DNA of 35,885 bases from Algoriphagus sp. (GCF_013373065.1 NZ_JABXIN010000009.1:1-35885), one strand, 5' to 3'; shown: positions 16,692-26,159, numbered from the stretch's first letter. A program made the numbers and translations. Notes: generated from the letters alone by a model not told the origin.

Positions 16692-17165
16692 ATGAATTCA
16701 CCTGAAGAAAATTTTGAAAAACTAGGACTTCAACTTCCACCTGCTCCAAAGCCTTTGGGAGTATACAAGCCTTGCCTACAAGATGGAAAGTACCTATACC
16801 TTTCTGGACATGGCACGGTTAAATCAGATGGAAGCTTGATCATTGGACGAATTGGAGAGGATCTCGATACGGAACAAGGAAAAATCGCAGCAAGACAAGT
16901 TGGACTCGCGATGTTGGCTACAATCAAAGCAAATGTGGGCTCTCTCAACCGGATCAAGCGAGTTGTAAAAGTCTTGGGGATGGTTAACTGTGTACCAACC
17001 TTTGAAAAGCACCCCTACATTATCAATGGCTGTAGCGAACTATTTGCAGCTGTTTGGGGTGAGGAAAATGGAGTCGGAGTCCGATCTGCGGTAGGAATGG
17101 GTTCTTTGCCGGATAATATTCCTGTTGAAATTGAAGCGCTATTCGAATTAAACGAGGAGTCTTAA
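16692..17165 (+). CDS. RidA/YjgF-family protein (enamine/imine deaminase-like)
   Basis: A 157-residue cytosolic protein of the YjgF/Rid superfamily. Seen are GVYKPCLQDGKYLYLSGHGT, the TEQGKIAARQVGLAMLATIK helix, RIKRVVKVLGMVNC, and VGVRSAVGMGSLPDNIPVEIE. RidA proteins hydrolyse reactive 2-aminoacrylate-type enamines released by PLP enzymes. The canonical arginine that binds substrate carboxylate aligns with the R in GVRSAVG. It is longer at the N-terminus than short RidA proteins (about 130 aa) and resembles the YjgF-like subgroup found beside amino-acid or sugar-acid genes. It lies 10 bp after the permease, so it probably handles a product of the transported compound. The stop overlaps the convergent transglycosylase gene by 4 bp. 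Confidence 0.88.
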   Translation: MNSPEENFEKLGLQLPPAPKPLGVYKPCLQDGKYLYLSGHGTVKSDGSLIIGRIGEDLDTEQGKIAARQVGLAMLATIKANVGSLNRIKRVVKVLGMVNCVPTFEKHPYIINGCSELFAAVWGEENGVGVRSAVGMGSLPDNIPVEIEALFELNEES

Positions 17166-18556
17166 GGACTTACCAAGGTCTTGTAAGATTCGAATACACT
17201 TAGAATATCTCGAACATAATTCACAGCCAAGTGCCCCTTGGCAAAGCCACTTCGTACCAAAGGATCCCGATAATATTCGGGATCACTTTTTAATGCCAAA
17301 TATTCGGCAACTTCATCCCAAGTTTGTGTATTAGCCCCGTATTTTAATGCTAATCGCCAGGCATCTTCCACATGCCCGTGACCGATGTTATAGCTGGCCA
17401 AAATAAATTTGATTCGCTCGTTTACCTCTGGAACTCGCTCCATCCAAAATTTATCCAAATATTGAAGGTAGCGAACCCCTCCACGCAAAGATTCAATGGG
17501 ATCATTTGCATTTTCCACTCCAAAGCGCTCCAAGGTAACAGGCATCAACTGCAATAAGCCTTGAGCTCCTGCATAGGAGGTAGCACTTGTGTCAAAACGA
17601 GATTCACGATAAACAAGAGAAGCCAATAATCTCCAATCCCATCCCAACTCGCTTGCCCCTTCTTTTATCAAATCATCATAAATAGAAATCCGATTCCCCG
17701 CCAAAGAAGAGAAAGGGCTATTCGATCTGAAATAACTGTTTTTTGAATTCAAAAAGTACTTTGCATAGAGCATGGGAATAAACCGCTTTTGCTTATCCTC
17801 CATCCACTCATTTACTACCTCAAGTAAAATGGGAGAGCTTTGTCTCACAACCCAAGCCACTTCCTTATCTTCCGAAATAGTCCATGAAATATTCAGCCCA
17901 TCATAATATGTTGCATTGGCACGTGCAATATTTTGATCCGCAACAGTCCACTTGATCTTTTTTTCGACTACTTGATCAATCAAGCTTTCCTCGTGCAAAC
18001 TAGACTCTAAAACCGTAAAATCAACATCCACAGAATCTTTAATCACACAAAGCTGGGATTTATAAATTGCTCCTTGGCGAACGTAGATGGTATCGCCTTC
18101 TAGCTCTTTCCAATCTTGGATTTTAGGAGAATCTGTTGCTCCTACCAATACAGTATTGATCGTTCCTAAAGGAAGCGTGAAAGAACCTTTTTGAAGTCGG
18201 AGGGAATCAATTTCAAGATTCATTGCAATCAAATCCACCTCTCCCTCTTGGAGTCTATCAAAGGCTTTTTCAATATTAACAACTTGCTTGAGCTCCAACG
18301 AAACGCCTAAGCGTTGGGCTAGATCGCGAAGAAGCTCATACTCATAACCCATCGTCCTTCCCCGATAGATATAATACCCCGTAGAATTATTATCGACAGC
18401 GGCGCGAATACTTCCTCGCTTTTGAATCCCCTTGAGATCGAGGATATAGGTAGGTTGATCCTCTTTGACTCCAAAATGCTTCTCCAAAAAGGTGCACTGA
18501 ACACCAAATAGAATCAATATGATAAGGACACTAATTGCTCTTAAGACTTTCTTCAT
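17162..18556 (-). CDS. MltF-like membrane-bound lytic transglycosylase
   Basis: A 464-residue peptidoglycan enzyme that cleaves the MurNAc-GlcNAc bond to an anhydro product. A hydrophobic N-terminus ends in GVQC, an imperfect lipobox, so lipoprotein anchoring is likely but not certain. Residues about 45-265 form a family-3 solute-binding domain (RGSIRAAVDNNSTGYYIYRG ... GYEYELLRDLAQRLGV). Residues about 290-440 are an SLT domain with the catalytic glutamate in LASLVYRESRFD and the motifs AGAQGLLQLMP and ASYNIGHGHV. This two-domain order is that of MltF, where the binding domain regulates the lyase with muropeptides. It is convergent with the RidA gene, sharing 4 bp. No partner gene is close on the same strand. 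Confidence 0.9.
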   Translation of the reverse strand: MKKVLRAISVLIILILFGVQCTFLEKHFGVKEDQPTYILDLKGIQKRGSIRAAVDNNSTGYYIYRGRTMGYEYELLRDLAQRLGVSLELKQVVNIEKAFDRLQEGEVDLIAMNLEIDSLRLQKGSFTLPLGTINTVLVGATDSPKIQDWKELEGDTIYVRQGAIYKSQLCVIKDSVDVDFTVLESSLHEESLIDQVVEKKIKWTVADQNIARANATYYDGLNISWTISEDKEVAWVVRQSSPILLEVVNEWMEDKQKRFIPMLYAKYFLNSKNSYFRSNSPFSSLAGNRISIYDDLIKEGASELGWDWRLLASLVYRESRFDTSATSYAGAQGLLQLMPVTLERFGVENANDPIESLRGGVRYLQYLDKFWMERVPEVNERIKFILASYNIGHGHVEDAWRLALKYGANTQTWDEVAEYLALKSDPEYYRDPLVRSGFAKGHLAVNYVRDILSVFESYKTLVSP

Positions 18557-18604
18557 GCATAAGGGAAAAATTCCCGAATGGTTCGAAAGCCCTGATAGTC
18601 AAAT

Positions 18605-18646
18605 GGTATGCCAATCCTTTTTAAAAAGAAAAAAGGAAGGCATACC
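18605..18646. repeat. Long inverted repeat downstream of the TolC-like gene
   Basis: Outer arms GGTATGCC (18605-18612) and GGCATACC (18639-18646) pair over 8 bp. Inner arms TCCTTTTT and AAAAAGGA pair further, with a one-base difference between the arms. The minus strand could fold into a hairpin right after the efflux operon. The T-rich part is inside the hairpin rather than after it, so this is not a standard terminator, although it could still end or stabilise the transcript. Confidence 0.6.
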
Positions 18647-18668
18647 AATAAGTCTGTTTAAGAAAATT

Positions 18669-20018
18669 TTACTGATCTAATCCGGAAGGAACCCAAGCCT
18701 GACTGCTATTCTCAAAAAATATTTTTCCGGATAAGCGAAGCAATTCAATTTCCTGCTCCTTAATATTATACAAGGAAGTAATCAGGCGATTTTCAGCCGT
18801 CAGCAAATTGACTTGCGCATCCCGAAACTCAAGGTAAGAGGCAATACCCAACCGGAACCGCTCCAATGCTATTTCACTACTTTCTTTTGCCACCGCGTAG
18901 TTTCGTTGCTCGATTTCAAGAAGCTCTCGGTTATTTTGGTAGGTATTAAAGGCTCGATAAAGATCAGATTTCAGCTGAATCTCAAATTGATCCACGGCAT
19001 ATTCCTGAATTTTTTGCTGCACTCGGGCATTTTGAATCCTTCTGTTCAAAGAGAAACCAGAAAATAAATTCAAGGCAATATTTCCTCCATAATTGAATCC
19101 TGCTCGTTGGTTCTGAATCAAGAAGCCGGCATCAGAATTAAATGTATTATTTGCGTAATTGGCATTTAGATTAATAGCAGGCAGTCTTGAAGCTTGGAGT
19201 TCTTTCATTTGAAGAAAAGCCACATTTTCCTGTCGCTGAGTAATAAGCCACTGCTTATTTTCCATCATGGCATTTTCCTCCAAATCGATCAATCGTAATT
19301 CGTCACTGACGGTGATGGTATCCTGAACAGAAAATGCTGCTCCTGGTTCAAGAGCCATCAGCTCATTGAGATTGATACGAGCTGCCTCAATGATCTGCGA
19401 CTGATTTTTCAAAAGACTCAAATCTGTATTGTAATCGACCTCTGCTGTCAGAAAATCCCGTTTCCCAGCCCCACCTAATTCATATTGAGCTTGGGCAATG
19501 TCCAATCGAGCCTGGCTTAGTTCTAAAGTTCGCTCCAAAACCTCATAGCGTTGCAATTCCAAAACAAGTCGGTAGTAGGCTGTAGAAATCGCTGCAACGG
19601 TATTTTCAACAGCTACTTTTGCATCCAATTCAGAAATTTCAGCCAATTGCCCTAAACGTTTGATGGCTACAATAGCTTCTGGACGGAACCCATAAATAGC
19701 GGCAACAGTGAAGTTCTCAGAACGGGATTTTGCTCCAAGAATTTCCCGTGGGGTTTCTGGGTCGCTGACGAAAGTCTGGGTTACATCTTCATTGGAAAAA
19801 TTACGAGTATAGATAGCATCTACCACTGGTAAAAAAGCAGACCATCCTATACCAATTTCACCTTCACGGAGTTTGATGGTTTCTACTGCAATTTTTACTT
19901 GGTAATTATTTTCCAATCCAAGCTGTATTGCCTTTTCCAAGTCCAAAGACTCCACATCTTGTGCCCAAATAGGCTGTATCATGAGACTCACGAGGAGCCC
20001 TAGCAATAATTTCTTCAT
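18669..20018 (-). CDS. TolC-family outer-membrane channel of an RND efflux system
   Basis: A 449-residue outer-membrane factor. A signal peptide MKKLLLGLLVSLMIQPIWAQ is followed by two TolC repeats of amphipathic coiled-coil helices (DLEKAIQLGLENNYQVKIA and AMMENKQWLITQRQENVAF), each beginning with the typical LDLEKAIxLGLENNY pattern or a relic of it. The second repeat includes NLNANYANNTFNS and IALNLFSGFSLNRRIQNARV. The start codon overlaps the stop codon of the RND pump gene by one base (TAATG), so translation is probably coupled. This is the last gene of the hydrolase-adaptor-pump-channel run, and a long inverted repeat lies downstream. Exported substrate is unknown. Confidence 0.92.
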   Translation of the reverse strand: MKKLLLGLLVSLMIQPIWAQDVESLDLEKAIQLGLENNYQVKIAVETIKLREGEIGIGWSAFLPVVDAIYTRNFSNEDVTQTFVSDPETPREILGAKSRSENFTVAAIYGFRPEAIVAIKRLGQLAEISELDAKVAVENTVAAISTAYYRLVLELQRYEVLERTLELSQARLDIAQAQYELGGAGKRDFLTAEVDYNTDLSLLKNQSQIIEAARINLNELMALEPGAAFSVQDTITVSDELRLIDLEENAMMENKQWLITQRQENVAFLQMKELQASRLPAINLNANYANNTFNSDAGFLIQNQRAGFNYGGNIALNLFSGFSLNRRIQNARVQQKIQEYAVDQFEIQLKSDLYRAFNTYQNNRELLEIEQRNYAVAKESSEIALERFRLGIASYLEFRDAQVNLLTAENRLITSLYNIKEQEIELLRLSGKIFFENSSQAWVPSGLDQ

Positions 20019-23000
20019 TACGTTCTTGCGAGTCGTCCTTCTTTTGAAGTCAAATAAGTATAAATAGCAGGGATAATGAACAAGGTCAAAATCGTAGCAA
20101 ATGCCAATCCGCCAATTACCGCGGCACCCATCGGCACACGGCTTTCAGCCCCTGCGCCTAATCCCAAAGCAATAGGAAGAATCCCCAAAATTGTTGACAA
20201 AGAAGTCATCAGAATTGGTCTAAATCGCGCCACGGCTGCTCCATAAATAGCTTCATGAACTGACATTCCATGTGCTTTGCGCTGATTAGCAAATTCCACA
20301 ATTAGAATTCCGTTTTTGGTAACCAAACCAATCAACATGATAATCCCAATCTGAGAGAAGATATTCAGGGTGAAATCAAAAGACCAAAGCGTCACCAAAG
20401 CTCCAAATAAGGCCAATGGAACAGTAAACATAATGGTCAACGGATCCAAGAAACTCTCAAACTGTGCCGAAAGCACCAGGTAAATCAATACCAAGGCAAA
20501 CAAGAATGCGAACACCAAGCTGTTTGAACTTTCTCGGAATTCTTTGGAAGGTCCTGAAACGTCAGTAGCAAACGAATCATCCAAAATTTCAGCAGCAACA
20601 CGATCCATTTCATCCAATCCATCCCCGATGGTATAGCCTTCTGCTAAGTTGGCAGAAACCGTAGCTGACACGAATCGATTAAAACGGTAGAGTTGAGGAG
20701 GGGTACTCTTTTCAACCACCCGTACCAAGTTGTCCAATTGAACCAATTGTCCATTTTCGGCACGCACATAAAGCATTCTCAGGTTAAGCGGTTCATTTCG
20801 ATCTTCAAGCTGCATTTCACCAACTACCTGATATTGCTTTCCATTCATGATGAAATAAGCAAATCGTTGCCCTGAGTAGGACAACTGCAAGGTGCGTGCA
20901 ATCTCCTGAACGGAAACCCCGATATTTCTCGCTTTTTCACGATCAATTTCTATTTCCAATTCGGGCTTGGTGAATTTCAAATTGATATCAGCAAAAATGA
21001 AGGCAGGGCTTTGATTCACCTTTTCCATAAAAGGAGGAATCACTTCCTTCAACTTCTCGAGGGTAGGCGCCTGAATTACATATTGTACAGGAAGCCCTCC
21101 TCTTCTATTGCCTATTGCTTGGGGTTGAGAAGCAAAAGCCCGAACAGCCGTATAACTTTGAAGTTTTTGATTGACTTGATTAAAAATTTCTTGTTGGGAT
21201 CGGCTTCTTTTATCTGAGTCTGTCAAAATCAGACGACCAAATCCCGAGTTTGTACTAGCCGTTCCAAATCCAGGAGAAGTAACAGAAATAATCCCGACCA
21301 ATTCTTCTTGAGGAATGGATTCTTTAAAATCAGCAACCATTTCATCGATCACTTTATCCATATAGGAGAAAGTCGCTCCTTCCGGACCAGACATATTGAT
21401 TCGAATCTCTCCCCGATCCTCAGTCGGCGTAAGCTCTGATGGAATTTGATTAAACAACCAATAAATACCTAGGCCCATCAATCCGATGATTGGAAAAGCC
21501 ATCCATCTAACTTTGAAGAATTGACTGAGGATATTATCGTATTTCTCATTTAGCCAAACGAAAATCGGCTCGGTCTTCGTGTAGAACCAATTATGCTTTT
21601 CCCTACGCTTCAATAATTTAGAACTGAGCATGGGGGTCATGGTCAACGCGACGAAAGAGGATATGATCACGGAGCCAGCCACTACAATTCCAAATTCCCG
21701 GAATAGTCGTCCCGTTGTCCCGGTTAAGAAGATAACCGGTAAGAATACTGCTGCCAATGCAACAGTTGTTGCAATAACCGCAAAGAAAATTTCTTCAGAT
21801 CCTTTTCTAGCAGCGTCAAGTGGTTTTTCACCTTTTTCTATTCGGGCATAGATATTTTCCAACACTACAATGGCATCATCCACTACCAGACCAATGGACA
21901 ATACAATCCCCAAAAGTGTCAACACATTGATGGAGAAATCCATCAAATACATGATAAAGAATACTCCAATCAAGGAGATCGGAATGGTCAACACAGGAAT
22001 AAAGGTGGTTCGCCAATCTCGTAGGAAAAGGAAAATGATAGCGACAACTAGAATAAAGGCTGTAATGATCGTTTCCTGAACTTCCGCGATGGAATTACGG
22101 ATATACTGTGTAGAATCAAAGCCGATCTCTAAGCCTACATCTGCTGGTAGGTCTTTTTCGATAAACTCCAAACGGCGATAAAATTCATCCACAATTTCAA
22201 TATTGTTGGATCCCGGAAGAGGAACTAATACTACCCCTACCATGGGTACACCATCTCGTTTGAGAACTGTCCGCTCATTCAATGCAGCTAGCTCTGCTCT
22301 ACCCACATCCTGGAATCGAACAATGTTGTTCTGATCTTCTTTTATGATCAGTTGATTGAATTCTTGCGGAGTGGAAAGTCGGCTTTTTGTCCGAACAGAA
22401 AGCTCGATGGTTTCACCTTCAATTCGACCGGATGGTAATTCTACATTTTCAGACTGTACCTTTTGTAATACATCCAAGGGAGTCACTCCGTATGAGGCCA
22501 TTTTTAAAGGATCCATTCGGAGGCGAATGGCATATTCTTTTTCACCCCAAATTTGAACCCTGCTTACTCCGGGAATGGTTTGGAGTCGCTCTTTAAAAAT
22601 ATTGTCAGCTATATCAGATAGCTCCAGTAAGCTACGCTTATCACTTTTAACATTCAAAAAGACGATGGGCTGAGAATCAGCATCAGCTTTGGAAACCACC
22701 GGAGGTTCTGCATCTGGAGGAAGGTTTCGCTGCGCACCTGCCACTTTATCTCGAACATCATTCGCTGCTGCTTCCAAATCCGCTCCCACATCAAATTCCA
22801 CCGTAATACTACTTGCTCCGTCATTACTGGTAGACGTAAGAGATTTGATCCCTTGAATACCGTTGATAGCCTCTTCCAAAGGTTCGGTTATCTGAGCCTC
22901 AATTACATCTGCATTGGCTCCGACATAATTGGTCCGCACACTGATTACTGGTGGATCAACGCTGGGAAATTCCCGGATGCCAAGAAGTGAAATCCCGATA

Positions 23001-23080
23001 GCTCCAAAAAGGATAATAATCAGGGACATCACAATGGCCAATACAGGCCGATTGATACTAATATTTGATAAACTGGCCAT
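20018..23080 (-). CDS. RND efflux transporter permease (HAE1/AcrB-like)
   Basis: Proton-driven inner-membrane pump of a tripartite efflux complex, 1020 aa. Twelve membrane helices are expected and the pattern fits: TM1 RPVLAIVMSLIIILFGAIGI, helices after about residue 335, and TM4 with the paired proton-relay aspartates in GIVLSIGLVVDDAIVVLEN. The porter and funnel domains lie between TM1-2 and TM7-8 (for example PPVISVRTNYVGANADVIE and DKVAGAQRNLPPDAEPPVVS). The later motif QIGIIMLIGLVTKNGILIVEF is intact. Together with the adaptor and channel genes it makes a complete HAE1-type system for hydrophobic compounds; substrates cannot be told. It is 1 bp from the adaptor gene and overlaps the channel gene. 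Confidence 0.97.
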   Translation of the reverse strand: MASLSNISINRPVLAIVMSLIIILFGAIGISLLGIREFPSVDPPVISVRTNYVGANADVIEAQITEPLEEAINGIQGIKSLTSTSNDGASSITVEFDVGADLEAAANDVRDKVAGAQRNLPPDAEPPVVSKADADSQPIVFLNVKSDKRSLLELSDIADNIFKERLQTIPGVSRVQIWGEKEYAIRLRMDPLKMASYGVTPLDVLQKVQSENVELPSGRIEGETIELSVRTKSRLSTPQEFNQLIIKEDQNNIVRFQDVGRAELAALNERTVLKRDGVPMVGVVLVPLPGSNNIEIVDEFYRRLEFIEKDLPADVGLEIGFDSTQYIRNSIAEVQETIITAFILVVAIIFLFLRDWRTTFIPVLTIPISLIGVFFIMYLMDFSINVLTLLGIVLSIGLVVDDAIVVLENIYARIEKGEKPLDAARKGSEEIFFAVIATTVALAAVFLPVIFLTGTTGRLFREFGIVVAGSVIISSFVALTMTPMLSSKLLKRREKHNWFYTKTEPIFVWLNEKYDNILSQFFKVRWMAFPIIGLMGLGIYWLFNQIPSELTPTEDRGEIRINMSGPEGATFSYMDKVIDEMVADFKESIPQEELVGIISVTSPGFGTASTNSGFGRLILTDSDKRSRSQQEIFNQVNQKLQSYTAVRAFASQPQAIGNRRGGLPVQYVIQAPTLEKLKEVIPPFMEKVNQSPAFIFADINLKFTKPELEIEIDREKARNIGVSVQEIARTLQLSYSGQRFAYFIMNGKQYQVVGEMQLEDRNEPLNLRMLYVRAENGQLVQLDNLVRVVEKSTPPQLYRFNRFVSATVSANLAEGYTIGDGLDEMDRVAAEILDDSFATDVSGPSKEFRESSNSLVFAFLFALVLIYLVLSAQFESFLDPLTIMFTVPLALFGALVTLWSFDFTLNIFSQIGIIMLIGLVTKNGILIVEFANQRKAHGMSVHEAIYGAAVARFRPILMTSLSTILGILPIALGLGAGAESRVPMGAAVIGGLAFATILTLFIIPAIYTYLTSKEGRLART

Positions 23081-23081
23081 G

Positions 23082-24164
23082 TTAATTGATTTGGGTGTAC
23101 GTTAAGGGCATTCCCTCCCGAGCCTGCAAAATACCTGTAGCAAGAACCAAATCCCCTTCCTGAAGACCACTGACTATTTGAACCTGTGTATCCGTACGGG
23201 TACCAATTTCAACAACACGCTCTTCTGCTTTGCTATCAGCTCCTACCACATAAACTTTATAACCCTGAAGTTCCGGAATTACCGATTCAGCAGGGACCAT
23301 GAGCGCGTTTTCTGTTTCTCCTAGAACAAACCTTATCCGAACATACATTCCTGGAAGGAACTTATTGTCCTTATTGGGACTTTGAGCCCGAAGCTTCATC
23401 GTCCGTGTAGCAGCATCAATTTGAGGTTCAAAGGCATACACCGTTCCCTCAAATTCAGAAGAAGATGCTTCATTGGAAAAATAAATTGGAGAACCAATTT
23501 TAACCAAACTGGAATAACGTTCGGGAATTGAGAATTCAATTTTAATTGGATCGATATTGACAATATTGGTAATAACGTCGGCAGTACCGATTACACTACC
23601 TTCTGAAACTTGGCGAAGACCAAGAATCCCATTAAAAGGAGCCCGAATAATCCGCTTTGCCAACTGGGCCTCTACCAATTTGATATCTGAAACAATGGTA
23701 TTGTATTGATTAAGGGCAATGTCATATTCTTCTTGACTGATTGCTTCTCGTGCCAATAATTGTTTTTGTCGGTTCTCCTGAGTCTCATAGAGCTTCTGCG
23801 TATACTGCAATCGCTGATACTGTGCCTGAAGCTCATCGTCATCCAAGTAAACCAATGGTGTACCCTTCGTTACATATTGACCTTCCTTGAAAGCAATACG
23901 TGTGACTAAACCTGAAACCTCAGATCGAAGATTAACAGACTCATTCGCCAAAATACTTCCTGTCACCTGAAGCTGATTGGTCAATGTTTCCCGCTTCAAC
24001 TTCACCACATCCACTGGAAGTGCACTAGGTTGGCCAGGTCCAGCCCCGACTGAAGTCACAGAATTATCATTGGAATTGCGCAGATCTAATCTAGGATAGA
24101 TCACCGCCGCCAGAATCACTAATGTGATCGCAACAAATAAGATTACCTTCGTTTGCTTTTTCAT
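23082..24164 (-). CDS. RND efflux periplasmic adaptor (membrane fusion protein)
   Basis: A 360-residue adaptor linking the pump to the outer-membrane channel. There is an N-terminal membrane anchor (VILFVAITLVILAAVIYPRL) without a lipobox. The biotinyl-lipoyl-like half-motifs are SILANESVNLRSEVSGLVTR and IIRAPFNGILGLRQVSEGS, separated by an alpha-helical hairpin (residues about 105-165, LQAQYQRLQYTQKLYETQEN). A beta-barrel domain (IEFSIPERYSSLVKIGSP) and a membrane-proximal domain (ALMVPAESVIPELQGYKVYV) follow. It starts 19 bp after the hydrolase stop and ends 1 bp before the pump gene. Confidence 0.95.
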   Translation of the reverse strand: MKKQTKVILFVAITLVILAAVIYPRLDLRNSNDNSVTSVGAGPGQPSALPVDVVKLKRETLTNQLQVTGSILANESVNLRSEVSGLVTRIAFKEGQYVTKGTPLVYLDDDELQAQYQRLQYTQKLYETQENRQKQLLAREAISQEEYDIALNQYNTIVSDIKLVEAQLAKRIIRAPFNGILGLRQVSEGSVIGTADVITNIVNIDPIKIEFSIPERYSSLVKIGSPIYFSNEASSSEFEGTVYAFEPQIDAATRTMKLRAQSPNKDNKFLPGMYVRIRFVLGETENALMVPAESVIPELQGYKVYVVGADSKAEERVVEIGTRTDTQVQIVSGLQEGDLVLATGILQAREGMPLTYTQIN

Positions 24165-24183
24165 GTAGAAAAGTGCTGAATAA

Positions 24184-24966
24184 TTAATTAAGGCCTTTCA
24201 GAAAAGCCAGTGATAGCTGATTAAATTCTTGAGGTCGCTCAACATTGACTACATGGCCACATTGTTCGAGCACCTTTAGCATAGCATTTCTATGCTGTTT
24301 TACGATGTTTTTTACAGGTTCCAAAAACATCACATCCTGATCTCCCATCACATAGAGTGTTGGAATTCGGATGTCCACTTCCTTGAAATATCGAAGAAGA
24401 GGATTGATGTCTTTGGTGAGTTTAAACCATCGTATAAACTCTTTTTGACATAATTTTTTGGCTTCTCGAATGAACAAATTCCTAGATTCGGAATGCTGCT
24501 TTCGCGGTAAAATAACGTAGGCAAACAATCGATAAAGCCACATGTAAGGAATCACTTTCTTGAAGGTGTTCCCCAGAAATACTAATACCCGGGATTGAAT
24601 GGTCAACCGGGTAACCGCTCCCGCCAAAATCAGCGATTTTACTCTCTCTGGTTGCATTTCTGCAAGTTGCCTTGCCAGGATTGTGCCCAAAGAAACGCCC
24701 ATAAAGTGAGCGGGAGGCATATTCAAATGATCTAAAACTTCAATAACATCCCGAGTCACATCTTCAAAAGTATATTCCTTTTGATAAATCGCCTGAGATA
24801 GATTAGCCGATTTTCCGTGACCTCGAAGATCAATCAACAACAGATTGTATTCCTCTTTGAAATCTTTAATCTGTTTGTACCAAACTGCAGATGACCCACC
24901 AGCGCCATGGATAAACACCACCCATTCCTCAGAATTCGGATTCGGATATGTTTTGTAATGTAACAT
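24184..24966 (-). CDS. Alpha/beta hydrolase
   Basis: A 260-residue cytosolic alpha/beta-hydrolase fold protein. The oxyanion segment FIHGAGGSSAVWYKQI, the strand-loop LLIDLRGHGKSANLS, the nucleophile elbow MGVSLG with the catalytic serine, the acid region VMGDQDVMFLEP and the histidine in EQCGHVVNVERPQEF are all present, so it should be active. The substrate (ester, lactone or similar) is not predictable. It is the first gene of the run leading to the RND efflux system, 19 bp ahead of the adaptor and in the same orientation. Co-transcription suggests, but does not prove, that it acts on a compound also exported. Confidence 0.85.
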   Translation of the reverse strand: MLHYKTYPNPNSEEWVVFIHGAGGSSAVWYKQIKDFKEEYNLLLIDLRGHGKSANLSQAIYQKEYTFEDVTRDVIEVLDHLNMPPAHFMGVSLGTILARQLAEMQPERVKSLILAGAVTRLTIQSRVLVFLGNTFKKVIPYMWLYRLFAYVILPRKQHSESRNLFIREAKKLCQKEFIRWFKLTKDINPLLRYFKEVDIRIPTLYVMGDQDVMFLEPVKNIVKQHRNAMLKVLEQCGHVVNVERPQEFNQLSLAFLKGLN

Positions 24967-25007
24967 GAAGGCTAAACTGCAGATCGCCTAGATTGGTTCT
25001 TCATATA

Positions 25008-25015
25008 CAAAATTA
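25008..25015 (-). promoter_or_regulatory. Candidate -7 box for the hydrolase-efflux run
   Basis: TAATTTTG on the minus strand matches TAnnTTTG and lies about 41 bp before the hydrolase start. No clear -33 TTTG is present at the expected distance, so the promoter call rests on the -7 box alone. Confidence 0.35.
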
Positions 25016-25095
25016 GCGAGAGGATTTAGTCTATTGTGTTAAAATGATACTGGAGGCAAATGCCATCGACTAATGGAGAAAATCAAGGATATGAC

Positions 25096-26157
25096 CTAAA
25101 AAATCCATCCAATTGTGCTCTGAATGATGTAATCTGTATTCGTACCTCCTTCTGTGGGCTGATTGTCATAGTTAATTGCTGTTCCCAATTTTAAATAAAA
25201 ATCATTCAGAAAATCATATCTGATATCTAATCGAAAATCACTTCGAATCCGGTTGGCCTCCGTAAAACTGTCATAAAAATTTAAGCTAGCATTGATATCA
25301 AAAATGCTAAAATCTTTAATCTGTAATTGCGAAGAAATTACACCTTCTGTACTTGATTGTACGATGCTTATCTCTCTGAATTTTTCCCTATTCAGATTTA
25401 GTCCGCCAGTTACCATCCAGGTAGCCTTTTGGATGTGAAAAATATACTTCCCAAAACCAAGCTTATAACCTGTTCTCAAATCCAGTAATTGTTGGGTATT
25501 GCTTAAGAAACTTACCCAACCCAAAACAAACCATTCCTTAGGTAAATAATAAAGCCCTACCAGACTTGCCTCGTACCTTTTGATAGGCTGGGTTTCAGAT
25601 TGGACTGATCGGATTCCATTGAAATATTGCAATGCTAAAAACCGGCTCCCGTTATACGATAAGGCATTTTGGAGTGAAAACTGTCTCAGATTGTTTGCTT
25701 TTGCCATATTGAACCCAAGGCCAATTTCTCCATCAAATCGGCCTTTTGAATTTCCTCTAATTCTAAAAAATTGAATAACATCAGCCCTACTTGTATGAAT
25801 AATATCTCCAATCTGGATTCCTAATTTGTTTTGCTGCCTTTTCGTGGGTTGGATGATTTGAATACTTATGGAATCGGCATTTATTTGATCAATTTCTGCT
25901 TCAAAATATTGACCATTTTCTAGTGCTATCAAAAAAGGAAAATCACTTGATAGATCTATAATTTTGGAAAAAGATACTTCCAGATTTTTCTCAGAAAATT
26001 CTACCTCCATCACTAAAACACCCCGTTCCATTCGCTTGATTTCCCCTACAAGAAGGGTTCCATCCTTCAATTGAAGGGTATCTAAAGAATTAGACCATCC
26101 CGTAAATGGAAGAAGAACAAATAAAAAAAATAGGCAGAATCTTTTAATAGGGGTCAT
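25096..26157 (-). CDS. DUF481-like outer-membrane beta-barrel protein, second of a tandem pair
   Basis: A 353-residue protein with signal peptide (RFCLFFLFVLLPFTGWSNS). The N-terminal part (about residues 27-100) contains LQLKDGTLLVGEIKRMERGV and a following SM-like small beta-barrel pattern; the C-terminal 220 residues are alternating amphipathic strands (GRFDGEIGLGFNMAKANNLRQFSL ... NDFYLKLGTAINYDNQPTEGGT) ending in an aromatic residue (IIQSTIGWIF). DUF481/YdiY-like proteins sit in the outer membrane, and their function is poorly known. It starts 2 bp after the stop of its paralogue and is certainly the same transcription unit. The two differ considerably in sequence but share almost every motif, so the duplication is old. 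Confidence 0.75.
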   Translation of the reverse strand: MTPIKRFCLFFLFVLLPFTGWSNSLDTLQLKDGTLLVGEIKRMERGVLVMEVEFSEKNLEVSFSKIIDLSSDFPFLIALENGQYFEAEIDQINADSISIQIIQPTKRQQNKLGIQIGDIIHTSRADVIQFFRIRGNSKGRFDGEIGLGFNMAKANNLRQFSLQNALSYNGSRFLALQYFNGIRSVQSETQPIKRYEASLVGLYYLPKEWFVLGWVSFLSNTQQLLDLRTGYKLGFGKYIFHIQKATWMVTGGLNLNREKFREISIVQSSTEGVISSQLQIKDFSIFDINASLNFYDSFTEANRIRSDFRLDIRYDFLNDFYLKLGTAINYDNQPTEGGTNTDYIIQSTIGWIF

Positions 26158-26159
26158 TC

